A DNA stretch of 64,000 nucleotides from Euwallacea fornicatus (GCF_040115645.1 NC_089579.1:186001-250000), one strand, 5' to 3'. Positions 42,968 through 54,310 are shown, counted from the stretch's first letter. The notes: generated by a model from the sequence alone, not told the origin. Program-made: numbers and translations.

Positions 42968-43485
42968 CACACCGTGGCAGTGTCCGCAGTGGGAGGGGTA
43001 TCGTGTGGAGACCAGGGAGGGGGGACTCAACCTGGACCGAAACATGATCGGGCGCGAATTGGTGGAGACAGAGGAGAAGTGGATGGCATTTGAAAGGATG
43101 GTAGAAAAGATCATGTGGGATAAGAGTGTGAGAGAGAGAGAGAACGGAAAACGGGAAGAGTGCGGGAGTAGTGAGCAACCTCGGCGGCGTATAGTTTGCG
43201 AGGAGAGAGGGAAGGGCCCTGAAGGAATGTCGAAAGGCGATACCGGGGCGAGGAGGGGAGGTGGTTTTAGTGGGTAGGCGAGCGACATGATGGTCGGACA
43301 CTACCTGGCTGCACGTCAAAGCCAGGTGTTTTAAGAAGATTCCCACCTCCTCGCAAAAAAAAAGAAGCAGAGTTGAAGGCCAGACCGATGATACAGTTTT
43401 TAAAATCCAAAACAAGCCAAGAAAACGGCGAAATATCTAATAGCAATTTAAATTTTTTCAAAAGTTCAATTGCTGACATTTTGTC

Positions 43486-43990
43486 TTTCTTTATTTTACA
43501 AGTTACAATCTGTCCCAATTTAGATTACATGGACAGTACGCAACTATTCTTACAGAAAAGGAAAAGTGAAACTAGAAACTAAAAATGAAAAGAACAGAAA
43601 GGGTCGAAGGGTGACTGACGTCCCAACCCCCTCCCTATTAGAGGCCGAACCTGTCGCCAAGCTCCAGTGGGTTATGTCTGTTCAATCTACTGGAATATCT
43701 AGAAGAATCCAGGAGATTCACCACGAGGTGGTTGTGGTGATTGTTTAGTCGGATCACGTCCCTTCTGGCACATATCTAGATTTCGTCCCTTATGGTTACT
43801 ATTTTGAGGTCGTTATGCAGAGTAACGTACCAGGGGGCACCCGCTAGCGTGCGCAGAGTCTTCGCCTGGAACCGCTGCAGGATCTCGATGTTGGAGTTGC
43901 TAGCAGCACCCCAGAGCTGGATACCATAAGTCCAAACTGTCCTGATAATGTTTTTATAAACGAGGACTTTGTTGTTTAGCCCTAGTTGCG
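43486..43990 (-). mobile_element. Jockey lineage A 3' end, copy 2
   Basis: Parallel to 8801-10440 without the Tc1 insert: ORF2 end ('GAPWYVTLHNDLK'-type frame, 'LNRHNPLELGDRFGL'), then a 3' UTR ending in TTGTAAAATAAAG at about 43490. It carries the uninterrupted form of the Tc1 copy 2 target site at about 43570-43580. Confidence 0.8.
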
Positions 43991-44755
43991 ATCGGAATTG
44001 CTGACAAGAAAAAATGATCCAACAAAAAACGTCGGCAGTTTAAGGCAGAACTCGTGCTTTTCTTAAATCAATTATTAGATCGGGGCTAGGAAGACACAAA
44101 ACATTCAACTGTTTCATTACCACTACATCCATCTCCATCAGGATCTTTCGAAGGCTATCAATTCCATCAATCTATAGGCACGATTAACTGGTGGAAGCAG
44201 AGATGTTTGGAATCTCCATAGGTTTAATAACGATTATTATTATAGAAATTAAATGTTATGATTGTAGACATAATAAATATTATTAAAATAAGAACTACCC
44301 TTAGTGTAATGAATAGTCTTTCTTCTGGCGTTTTAGTGAGTCTCCAATTTGCTCTTGTAGTTACAATTCTGTTAGGTGTAAGTTCCAACAAATAATTTAT
44401 ACAAAGCAGGGTACATTCGAATAAAATTTTAAAAAATTTCACCTGCCCTTAATTTTTTTTAATAAAAAAAAGGGAAATACTTCTCTCAGTAATCCTTTTT
44501 GTGTTTACCGCATGCACCCCCAATTTTTTCTTTTGTCTTGCGGAGTCATGGATTAGTGTCCAGTTTCAAAAATCAATAGCAATTTCCAATGACCCATCGC
44601 GGTCAGCTGATATAATGGACTTGAATAAAACCGAACAATTTTTTGCGTCTCAATTAATTTCGACGAAATTTCCTTTGCTCATTTTCATCTTCAATCGCTC
44701 ATAATCAAACCGTTTTACCTAAAATCAATTTGCTCTTTCTGTATGCGTTCAGCTA
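43991..44755. other. Unassigned sequence
   Basis: No gene recognised. Short open frames only. Confidence 0.25.
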
Positions 44756-44759
44756 TAGC

Positions 44760-46170
44760 TAAGTTTCCGCGAAGGCCTCCACGCTGTACTTGACTTCCTC
44801 GGCACACAGTTTGCCCGATCCGGGGGCGAAGACATTTTTCAGTGTCTTGACCACCGTCTGCAGTTCTGGCTCTCAGAAGGAGGTGAAAATGGCCCGGAAA
44901 TTTCTTTCTGGGCTGGAGCCGATTCCTCTGGGAAATATATTGGTGCTGGGCTATTTCAAGTTTTTTACTGGTGGCCAGCTCGAAAGGATTATCCGGTTTT
45001 ATCTATTGCATTTCGATTTTATAACCGCCACCGCATATATCCTCAAGTCAAGATTCTTCGAAAGCGATTTCCCCTTTGTTTTCTTCTCGGTTTCGATTTT
45101 CTTCTGCAGTGATTTCCTCTTAGTTTCATAATCATCCCACAGAGTGGAGCTTATTTTTGTGATCGTCTCCATTGTGCTCTACTTTTGTTTGTTGACCACT
45201 ATGGCCCACGAGGTAAAACTTTTTGTCAACACGGTAGCAGCGTAAGCCATATTTGACCACAGGGCGCAATTCCTGGTCTCCAGCTCTTTGACCTCTGTCG
45301 TAAAGATCTTCATGTTTTAGGGGATTACTCCCGGAAGATGAATTGCGGCATCTTTTTGAAACTCTCAAGCAACATATACGTTTACGTGATGGGTCACCAG
45401 ATTTGCTTCTTAACTAAAGTTTTTCTTGAGCTTCAGCGTTTCACCAAAAACACCCTGATTCTCCGTAGGGACTGAGATTTTTACGGCCTTCTGCCTAATG
45501 ATTATGCAATCCTTCTGGGGCAATTTGATTTTTGCAAGTTTCTCTAGCATGTCGAAATTATGTAAATCTAACAGTTTCAGGTAGAGCTTCTTGCACAGGC
45601 CCAGAGCACTCATGTCAATCTCCTTGTCCTTGTTTTGTACAAGGACCGCCTTGGTAACTAGGAAGCTCGGTTACCGGGTTTCCCATTGCAACATCCGTGG
45701 TCATAAGTAGTTGCGATGGCCAAGTTTTCCGTTCAGTCTTCATGAACTTTGCATAGGCTGTCTCTGCAGAGAAAATATCCAGATCCAGAGCCGCTTCTCT
45801 CCGAGCACTAATTTCCCTTCCAATTTTTTTTCCTGTGGAGAGGTTCACGCGCTAGAGCTTCTCGTTACCAGCTTTTAGGATTCTTCTGTTTATGTCCCAT
45901 TGGTACCGACTTGCTCGTCCGTTTTCCCACTAGATCCACTGACAGTCGTCTTCTATTGTATAACTTGTATAAAAATTCTTTTAATTTGCAGGTGAGTTCC
46001 TTTATCCCTTTTTTTATGTTGGAGTCAGTTTTTGTCAACTTAAAAATCTTCTTTCCGTCCATGTAGAGGAAGATGGACAATGTTCTGAGGTCCCCGGTAG
46101 CCACTTTCTTTTTTGACCGCTCCTTTTTCTTTTTTCTGTTTCTTTGGGTCGAAATTCTGAACGGCTCCAT
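44760..46170 (-). pseudogene. Decayed coding region of unknown family
   Basis: The minus strand keeps protein-like frames with scattered stops and shifts: a basic start at about 46163 ('MEPFRISTQRNRKKKKERS'), 'KKIFKLTKTDSNIKKGIKEL' (45990), 'FSAETAYAKFMKTERKTWPS' (45760), 'MSALGLCKKLYLKLLDLHNF' (45613), 'MKIFTTEVKELETRNCALWS' (45310), 'ISSTLWDDYETKRKSLQKKI' (45160) and 'LCAEEVKYSVEAFAE' (44770). It reads as one protein of about 450 residues, rich in Lys and helix. I do not recognise it; it could be host or element-derived. Confidence 0.4.
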
Positions 46171-46830
46171 TGTTGTGGACACTTATTGTTGTGTGGGAAC
46201 CACAGCCTAATTTCCAAGCAATAACTCAGTATGGTCCGTCTTACAAAAATAAAATATATGTCACATTGATATGATTCGCTCAAGACGAGAGTATTGAACA
46301 GGATCATAGCCAGGCCACTATTACCCTGAAAAGCTTTTTTACACAAGCTCCTTTAAGAATTTACACTTTTCAAGGAATACTCAAATTAAGGTGCACCAAG
46401 AGCATATTATGAGCTAAATTGCTATCCAAATGATACCGTTTGCAATAAACACTCTTCTTCCAAAATGAAACGAGTTCAACCCTATGACACGCACTCGCAC
46501 TTGGGGAATATCAGCCCTTCAGGCAACACAACCCACCAATCAGAGCCGACCAACCTAGGGATCGTGCGTTTTCTTTTATATCGATACTTAATCTTCGAAT
46601 AAAGAACTGCAGAGTTCATTTCCGCTGCAATCGATCTTGATAGAGCCAACCCAGAAACAACTTGGGAAAGAATTTAATTCACTGTTAAACAATGCACCTT
46701 AATGAGGTTTATAAAAATGAGGAGCTCGATTAATGAAATACACGTCAGCACAACAATTCTACTAAGAAAGAGTTTATAACTATTGGGAAAGTTTCAAGTA
46801 CTTTGCTTGAGGGATAGCGCAAATAGGTCG
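46171..46830. other. Unassigned sequence
   Basis: No gene recognised; leads into a DD41D tail. Confidence 0.25.
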
Positions 46831-47453
46831 TTATACATTTGCGCAGGTGCGAATGTACTTAGACCAAGCATTTCCAGGAAGATGGATTGGCAGAAGGGGT
46901 GCTATTGAATGGCCACCAAGATCTCCAGATTTATCTCCGTTAGATTTCTTTTTGCGGGGACACTTAAAATCTAAGATTTATGCTACCCTACCAACTTCCC
47001 TACAAGATTTACGGCAACGAATTATTAACGAGTGTCATCTTATAACACCAGAAATGCTCAATAATGTAAGAAATCGATTTGAGGAGAACTTCTATCACTG
47101 CATGGAAGCTAATGGACAGCAGTTTGAACATTTATTTAACTAATTTTAATTGCAAGCGTCTTTGGAAATAAAACGGAAAAATTTCTAATTTAAAATGTCA
47201 AAATGATATCTCATGTCAAAAATTTGACATAATTGAAAAGAGAATTGAAAGACCTTTCAAACAAGGTGTCACTCAACGCCACTTTCCATTTAAGATTTTA
47301 AGGGTGAACAGCACCCAGCTCAAGGGGTTAAAGATAGGGGATTAAAAATAAGTTCCCCCTCGACAAATCAATTGACGTGTTCGAGCGATTTTTTTTTTAA
47401 ACCACATTAAGAACACTAAACTTGGACCGTTTCATTTTCGTTGGCCCACCCTG
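46831..47453 (+). pseudogene. DD41D element, copy 6, 3' half
   Basis: Starts in the second DDE block ('VRMYLDQAFPGRWIGRRGAIEW'), then 'SPDLSPLDFFLRGHLK' (third Asp) and a complete C-terminus ending 'MEANGQQFEHLFN' at 47143. The 3' end CCACCCTGTA is at 47445-47454. The 5' half is absent. Confidence 0.8.
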
Positions 47454-48139
47454 TATGTTCTCTATCGAACTCAGTTCGGTTTGTGCTTGTACAAGGTGTG
47501 ACTTAAAGCATTTTTTGAGCAAACAGTGCTCGACCGTTTGGAATGGAAAAGTTGTGCTTCAACAAGCATTTCATTTCTTGACTTGTAGCATTTTATTATT
47601 ATCTTTCAGTCGCCTCCACGGAGCCGTCGTAGATGTTAGAATGTCGAAGATTCGTTCATGATTGTTTTGTTAGGATGATGAGTTTGTGGCTCCAGTTTAG
47701 AGTCAGTTTCGTTGATATTAATCGATATGATTCTGTTGTCGATTTTTAGATGGGTTAACAATTTCCTATACGCAATCCAGAAAACATTAAAAGGGTGAGG
47801 CAGCGATGCACAAAAGTCCACTTCAGTTCATCCAGAAACATGCCAGATGTAAATATCAAAATTTAGTTAATTATTGTTAAAATAAATTTTTTTGCCAATT
47901 TTTAAATTTGTTTACGTAAAAAACATGATTTTCTCGAAAATCCTGTACAGTAGGAACATGAAAATCGGAACAGGTAAGTTTTAGGTCATTCTAATTAAGA
48001 ATCTGTTTTCGTTTTTATCCCAAAAAAAGCCCTAATAGTATTTTCCGAAATTTGATCCCATAAAAATGTATGCAATTGGTTATGATTATGGGTAAAGAGG
48101 GATCGACGAATTAGACGAATGCGCATTTTGAATATCTAA
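47454..48139. other. Unassigned sequence
   Basis: No gene recognised. Confidence 0.25.
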
Positions 48140-48412
48140 TTAACAAAAAGAAAAAAAAAGAAAAAAAAGAAAAAAAAGGAAAAAAAGAAAAAAAAGGAAA
48201 AAAGGAAAAAAAGGAAAAAAAGGGAAAAAAGAAAAAAAGGGAAAAAAGAAAAAAAAGGAAAAAAAGAAAAAAAAGAAAAAAAAGAAAAAAAAGAAAAAAA
48301 AGAAAAAAAAGAAAAAAAGAAAAAAAGAAAAAAGAGAAAAAAGAAAAAAAGAAAAAAGAAAAAAAAGAAAAAAAAGAAAAAAAGAAAAAAAGAAAAAAAA
48401 AGAAAAAAAACG
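48140..48412. repeat. Pure purine tract, about 270 bp
   Basis: A-runs of three to nine separated by single or grouped G residues on the plus strand; only A and G over the whole stretch. It creates a spurious poly-Phe/Ser minus frame. Confidence 0.95.
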
Positions 48413-49020
48413 TCAAAATCGATTAAGAAATAAAGGTATTAGAGATATGTATATTGCCGGTTTATATCCAAAAAGGGCATAAATAGTAATATCAGTTTTC
48501 ATACTTTATGATGTAAACGTCTGGACCCATTAAGTATATATACGACTAGATAATATAAACAAAAGAGGGAAATAGGGGATACAGCATGATATAGAGAAGG
48601 GCTTATTAGTTAGTCCAGGTATAGATCTCGTCCTTTGAATACCGTAAAATAAAATATAGTGCTCTGGCTTGTATTGACAACTCGTGTCGTTTCATTATCA
48701 CCGAAACTCATTTTTCCCTTCCTTATCCAAGAAAAGGTTTTACGAAAGTGTTAAATACTTAACCTGGACACACTGTATATGAAAAACTAACGATTCTATG
48801 ATTATTTCAAAAACACTCGCTTCCCATGACGCTCTGTATATGCGCGTGTACGAGTTTTTTAGTTACTTTATCCCTGTCCGTTTTATTGAGATTTAATTTA
48901 CGTGCGTTGTCTTCCGGCAGTGTTGTGAGCTAAATTAATTCTATTCATGCGATCTTTTGCTAGATGTACTGGTAAACATGTCTATAACCAATGTGTACAT
49001 TGGTGAACATATTGGAAATT
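48413..49020. other. Unassigned sequence
   Basis: No gene recognised. Confidence 0.25.
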
Positions 49021-49054
49021 TAGTCAGTCGATCACAAGTCAAAAAGGTTCGATT

Positions 49055-49545
49055 ATGTTGGACAGGAGCGATGATTTAAAAAAAAAATGGATCAAAGAAT
49101 TTGCATTAAATTTTGTTGAAACGATCAACAAACAATTTTACCTCTAAATTCAACGTCATAAAGCAATAAAAAAAATGCCCGAATTTGTGGCGAAGCAATT
49201 CATGGCTTCTGCGCCATGATGGTGCGTTTGCTGATGCTTCATTGCTTGCTCATGAATGTTTGGCTAGAAACAATACTGTAATGGTACCGCAAGCACCACG
49301 TTCGTCACATATGGTTCCCTGCGACTTCTTTTCGTTCCCAAAAATAAATATAACTTTAAAAAGTTGTTTTGCCAGCGTAGCCCGTGCCGCTGAAAGAGCT
49401 GAACAGTATTCCAAAATTTGAGTTTCAGCACTGTTTCGACGATGAAAAAAAGCGCTGCTGCAAGTGTAACTTATCTAACGAGGCCCATTTTGAAGGGGAT
49501 AAAGTTGTCATGGTCGAATACATGTCATATTTTCCAAAAATTTAA
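49055..49545 (+). pseudogene. mariner copy 4, internally deleted
   Basis: Starts with a short N-terminal piece ('MDQRICIKFC'), then jumps to the catalytic half: 'LLRHDGAFADASLLAHECLA' (second Asp), 'VPQAPRSSHMVPCDFFSFPK' (third Asp), then 'CFDDEKKRCCKCNL' and 'AHFEGDK'. Most of the DNA-binding and first-Asp regions are deleted. A different lineage from the Mos1-like copies. Confidence 0.7.
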
Positions 49546-49770
49546 ATTTTTTGTTGTTTTCTGAACCAAAAACTTTACCCTACAAATCGCAATGTTGCGC
49601 ATGCGCAACATTCTATAACGGCCTTTCTATGATATTGATATAACTTCTTTTGAACAATTTACCCATGTGCCTATGTGTTTGCTCACAACGTAGAATAATA
49701 TATTACAATTGCTTTCGATATCAACTCTTTGGAATCAATAGGCTAAGAGATCTCCGAATACTTTAATGTA

Positions 49771-50508
49771 CAGGGTGTCCCATTTAAAGTTGTGACTGGA
49801 GATTATTCAGAAACGGTACGTTGTATGAAAAAAAGTTTCAAATAAAAGTTGTCCTGTAAAGAAGGGGACACGTCATAGAATACTGACTTTAGCCAAAATG
49901 CCACTTTAAGGACAATTTTCTTGTCGAATGGCAACCCCGTATTTTTAGTACAGATCCTTGTAGACCTTTAAAAAATTAATATCTTTTATTTTAATAATTT
50001 ACTTATTAGACGTTTTGCTGCAGAGTTACCCTCGATTTTTGTCCAATATTTGAGATAGTTGAAATGACTAAATTTTTTTTTCTAAAAAAAGTTTTGCAAT
50101 GCATATTTTGTTTAAAACTCATAAAAATCCTTGTATTTAATTTAAAAAAAAATCATGCATAAAAAACTTTTCTAGAAAAAAGTGCAATAATTTCAAGTAT
50201 CTCGAAAACTGGACAAAAATCAAGGACAACTTTACAGTAAAACAGCTACTAAAAAATTTATTTAAATAAAACGTATTCATTTTTTGAAGATCTACAAGGA
50301 TCTGTAAAAAAATGCGAGGTTGCCATTTGGGAAAAAAGTTGTCCTTAAAGTGACCTTAAAATGACCTTAAAATGACATTTTTGAGTAAAATTCATTAGCT
50401 TCATGACGTTTCCCTCTTTTTACCGGACAACTTTTATTTGAAAATGTTTTTCATGCAACTTACCGTTTTTGAGCAATTTTCAATCACAGCTTTAAATGGA
50501 GTACCCTG
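49771..50508. mobile_element. Foldback MITE, 738 bp
   Basis: Flanked by TA at 49769-49770 and 50509-50510. Ends CAGGGTGTCCCATTTAAAGT and, inverted, CAGGGTACTCCATTTAAAGC. Inverted similarity continues through most of the element (CAAATAAAAGTTGTCC, GGCAACC, GATCCTTGTAGA, GATTTTTGTCCA), so each arm is about 360 bp. No coding capacity. Confidence 0.85.
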
Positions 50509-50700
50509 TATATTTTCGGCTGTTTAATTTGACCGCATTACAATTCATTAGCCACGTCAGCTTTGGTCTGTCCGCCTTTAGCACTAGTTGGTCCAAGTCC
50601 GCGTAGATCCCAGTCACTTTGTCCGCTTCTATCTCTCGACTTGGCCAGAACGCTCTCTCGGACGTCTACTTCGCTCCTGTGTCCAGCGAACTGACCTAAC

Positions 50701-50887
50701 CTGACTTATAGAACAAAATTGCATTTCTAAGTTCCCTTCAGAGTAATTGACAACTTCGGGGGGAAAATTTATCTCTGGAAAACTGCAACAATCAAAAATC
50801 TCATTTCCATTCTTTACAATTTCGTTTAGGGTACGACACATCGTTTCGCAGCACTGCAGGTACTTGATATCCATGCAGCACCAAACA
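50701..50887 (-). CDS. Cysteine-rich internal exon, family unknown
   Basis: A 187-bp block between an acceptor (TTTTAG at 50893-50888) and a donor (GTTAGG at 50700). It encodes 'WCCMDIKYLQCCETMCRTL', 'EIFDCCSFPEINFPPEVV' and 'LEMQFCSIS'. The paired cysteines and CCxFP motif recall secreted insect proteins such as Plus-C odorant-binding proteins, but this is a guess. Alternatively a frame with a signal-like start ('YTVLVFGAAWISSTCSA') overlaps and stops early. Neighbouring exons were not found. Confidence 0.35.
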
Positions 50888-51371
50888 CTAAAACAGTGTA
50901 GATCCGGATTTTTGGGATTTTACTTTTCATGAAAAGGGCAATTATGATATTGCCTTCAGTATTAATTACCTTCTGAGTGTCTCAGGGTTTGATCAGTTTT
51001 TTTTTATTAGGCATTCAGAATGGGCTTCTGATTCCATAGCGCTGAAACCGACCAAAACCCAGCACAACGTCAAGCTGAATCTCGTGGTTGTGTCGGGCGC
51101 TGGGGTATATGGGTGGAGTGCGCAGGGCTATACCTTTGTGGATGGTTGAGCACATAATCGAGTTTCAGTTGCCCTTGGACGGCGTTTTCAAATTGTATGG
51201 AATGACCTATACCCAGAAAGGGGCAACTTAGAATAGTGAATGGTACTGGTAGTTTCATGGAAAATTGTTTGAACTTTTCGTTGCAGTTATGTTTAGCAGA
51301 TTAGTTCAAGGGGTAAATAAATGAGATAAATTTCAATTGAATAGATTTGTGGCTAATAATGTAATATAAAA

Positions 51372-51500
51372 GTGATTTTATAGGGTCATTTACTCGTCTT
51401 CCTATCAAGAAAACCTGGACGTTTCACGGTGGAGCAATTGGTTCATTTCGAATTTGCTCCAAATCGAGAAACCAACATTAGTATGGAAATTTTGAAACTC
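51372..51500 (+). other. Possible exon upstream of 51754
   Basis: After an ATTTTATAG acceptor, one frame reads 'YSSSYQENLDVSRWSNWFI' and another 'RFTVEQLVHFEFAPNRETNI'. Either could be coding. Same strand as the better exon at 51754. Confidence 0.2.
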
Positions 51501-51753
51501 ATTCATCATGATTTTGGGTGCTGTTTTTCAAATTTCTGTAGCAACCTTCAGGCAATACGATTGTAGATCGAGCAACATGGAGAGGTGCAGAAATACGAAA
51601 TTTGCAGCATATGATACGATCACAATAATATCACCTCTAGCACTGTATTTTGCGGTTAATGACACTTTTACCAGTGTTTTTGGAAATCTGAAATTAACCA
51701 TATTGAGTTATTCGTCCATAAATTATGGCTCTTTTTTCTTTTTTTCGACGTAG

Positions 51754-52061
51754 AAATTTTATTGCCTGTCCTACACAATATAGCGGACAGCCGCTTGGTG
51801 GACAATGAAGACTCCAACCTCTTAGATTTTCTTACTTCCAAGGATGTCGAAAGCTTACCATACGTCAGGTGGGTAGCAAAGTTACGGGAATATAATATAA
51901 AAATTAGAAGTCTATGGTATGGTTTGGCTGGTTTGGAGAATTGTATCGGTAATGCCTATTATGGCCAATTACACCTACTGAAAATGGTAACTCTTCAGGC
52001 GCAACGGCGAACTGAAGACATCTTAGAAGAGTTTTATACAGATTTTCCGGAATTGTTCAAC
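51754..52061 (+). CDS. Internal exon of an unidentified protein
   Basis: A 308-bp open block between a strong acceptor (T-rich tract, ending ACGTAG at 51753) and a donor (GTAAAC at 52062). It encodes 102 residues with normal composition: 'LPVLHNIADSRLVDNED', 'YVRWVAKLREYNIKIRSLWY', 'GNAYYGQLHLLKMVTLQAQR', 'EFYTDFPELFN'. Mostly helical by eye. The frame is free of stops and the ends suit a phase-0 donor. Family not recognised; it could be a scaffold or repeat-helix protein. Confidence 0.45.
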
Positions 52062-52955
52062 GTAAACAGTCTCTTGTACATATATTGCTGATGACAGGAC
52101 ATGCTGTAGCTAGAATCTACAAACAGGCAGCCATGGTTATCACAGGGTTGGTTTGGCCTAAAATCAAATAGTATTGATGGAGAACCGAAACGCGGTCGTT
52201 GCCACTGACTTTCTGCATATTTCCACTTGAATTCCGTGCATGAATCCATTTTCATCGTCTCAAATGGCCATGAACTTCAAATTTCCTGTTGCTGCTTTTG
52301 ATTTAGTCCATTTTTGGAAAAATCGTTTTTTTGTTCGAACGACAGACGGAAGTGTCCTCATCGCGCAGTCTGCTATTTCCGGACGACCTAAAAAAATCAC
52401 TTCCTTCCACCTTTCATTTATAATTTTATATATTTTTTGTATTTTTAACGGTATTTACCCCCATAATCTTCCCCAAACAAGAACTTCAGCACCAACTTGC
52501 TTAGAGAACCCTTTCGATGAGGAGGGGGCCGATAGGTTTCCGCCTCTTCAAAATGAGGCCGATTTTCAGTAGTCTTCACATGAGCTCCTTAGCTACTTCA
52601 ACTTGCAGCCTGAAGGGAACGTGATCGTCAAGCTTGGTCATCTACCAGAGCATGTCTTGCTTTTAATACTCTTTCTGCAGTCGCAGTTAACAGCAATTCT
52701 TCTGATCATTTATTTACATAAAATTGATCGAAATCATTTAACGTTATTGCTGTGATTAACGCTAATATGCAAAGGGCCACACGATATTCTGAAGTCAGCA
52801 CGATTACACATTAAGGTATTTTTTAGAAGAACGTTAATGATCTACGATATTAACGTAACGCAATATTAACTATGAACGTTATTGAGTTGCGTAATGCCTA
52901 GAGATCATTCAAATTTCATGTCTGGTCAGCTGTCAAGTTCATCGAAGAAATGAAC
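52062..52955. other. Unassigned sequence
   Basis: Open frames on both strands (52034-52255 minus, 52240-52572 plus) without recognisable content. Confidence 0.25.
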
Positions 52956-52959
52956 GTGT

Positions 52960-53270
52960 GTTAATCATCGTTTGTCCATGTGCTGCTCGCCTCGTGTCTT
53001 CAACAAGTTCTGGGATTCGCTTAATTGGTCTACCACTTCTCGATTTTCTTTCGTCACTGTCAGTTTCACGAAAAAATTTCACAACACATTCCAAAGTGTG
53101 ACGAAATCGCTATTCCGCCACTGCAATGTGGGGGTGATTTTCACGAAACTCTTGCAGACAGGGTTGAATTCTGTAGGCACGTCCCCCATTTATGAACTCG
53201 CCATGCCGCAAGTAAGACTCAACCATAAATGCTTTTTCTTCGAGAATAAACACAATCTTGCGCACCTGTA
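52960..53270 (-). pseudogene. Transposase DNA-binding region remnant
   Basis: The minus frame 'FILEEKAFMVESYLRHGEF', a stop, 'FRETDSDERKSRSGRPIKR' resembles the N-terminal helix-turn-helix and GRP-type hinge of DD41D or related transposases. No DDE part is adjacent. Confidence 0.45.
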
Positions 53271-53514
53271 AAATTTGAATCAGCCAACACGCAAGTGCGT
53301 GCAGTCTTAGAAAAGACTATTTTTAATAAAAACCGACTAAAGTGCAGGTGAACAGAGTTGTATTTTTAAGTGAGGTTAGGTTGATTCGTTTACGTTCGAA
53401 ATTACGCCGAATTTATCAAAGACATACGCTCTCATGCTCAAATAATTCCATGGTTTAGTAGGTAAGAAATTTTTTTTTAGGACACACGGTATATACAGGG
53501 TTCGCCATATACAG

Positions 53515-54310
53515 GGTGTTTGGTTTACCGATACACATCCGAAAGAGGGTGGTAGGGAAGATGTGAGCGCATTTGACCATATATACTATTATGCTGTCAC
53601 GCGTCAAGTGTCACGCATTCCCAGATATCGCCATTTTTCCGAATTTTAACAAATTCGCCGTTTACTTCCGTGTAAGTTACATTAAAAATTTAAGAGAACA
53701 TTCGTTGTGACTCTATCGGTTTTCGCATCAGCTTGAATATGTATTTTCTCTATATCATACATGTAGTAGCACCTGCATATGAAAAAAATGTGATGCTTTG
53801 AAATTCCAAAAATTAATTTCTCTAATATCAAACCTTGACTTTGTCAGCAAAGAAAAAGAAAGATGCAAATGGAAGAGTCGTTCAAATATCTTTAAAAACT
53901 CCTTTGACCATTGCTCTTTCGAATGATGCATTGAAGGGCGCAGCCTTAATGCTCCATAAGGTATTTAATTAAAAAAAGAAAAAATGCAAAGGGCAATTTA
54001 ACAAATTGAATAAAAACTTAATAAGTAATTATTATTTATGTAAATTATATTATTTACTTATAACTAATTATAATTCTCAAAATGGGAACCGCCATTTCTG
54101 AGACAACACCGACATCTTCGTCTCATCTCTGTGGTGGTTACTGCTGGCCTCATTCCAGCCTCCATTAATTTTGCTGCCTTTTGAGATGACCTCGATCATG
54201 AATTTCATAATTGTACACTAGTTCTTTCATTCGTCCCCAGATAGGATAGTCAACTGGGATGAGATCTGGACATTTGGCAGGCCATAATACCTATAATTAA
54301 ATTAAAATCT
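53515..54310 (-). pseudogene. DD41D element, copy 7, 3' part
   Basis: The left end ACAGGGTGTTTGGTTTACCG is at 53515. At 54300-54070 the minus strand reads 'WPAKCPDLIPVDYPIWGRMK' (third Asp), 'MKFMIEVISK'-type frames and a C-terminus 'RRCRCCLRNGGSHFENYN'. The region 53550-54060 between them has no recognised content. Confidence 0.6.

Larger units (their letters stand above)
41541..43365 (+). mobile_element. R1-type non-LTR retrotransposon 3' end, copy 1, with two nested inserts
   Basis: Target duplication GCAGAGTTGAAGG at 41528-41540 and 43366-43378. It encodes the ORF2 C-terminus: 'SLAIRVASAYRTAPGVAVL', 'KIPPVRLRVEERRRVW', then 'QVFTGHGVFGKYLRRIGVDR', a CWFC-type zinc-knuckle block, and past the second insert 'CPQWE'. 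The tail has GGTTTTAGTGGGTAGGC and ends in poly(A). The second copy is at 59600-60345. Confidence 0.85.
41228..43485 (+). pseudogene. MADF/BESS-like protein, interrupted by an R1 element
   Basis: Part 1 (41228-41527): 'KWDNVFYKRVPFLKDFVSRHKR', like the end of a MADF (Myb/SANT-like) domain, then an acidic Ser-rich linker and a TGA after 'SKEL'. Part 2 (43366-43485) continues in frame once the R1 insert and one copy of the target duplication are removed, and ends in a BESS-like helix ('NLNFFKSSIADILSF'). MADF-BESS proteins are DNA-binding regulators; a MADF protein also accompanies the transposase in some PIF/Harbinger elements. Confidence 0.45.

Noticed and set aside
42861..43415. 184-codon minus-strand ORF
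   Set aside because: It spans the end of the nested jockey insert and the R1 tail, so it cannot be one gene.
48111..48416. 101-codon minus frame rich in Phe and Ser
   Set aside because: It is only the translation of the purine tract.
52240..52572. 110-codon plus-strand ORF
   Set aside because: Open but with no motif, no splice context and an opposing frame over part of it; not supported as a gene.
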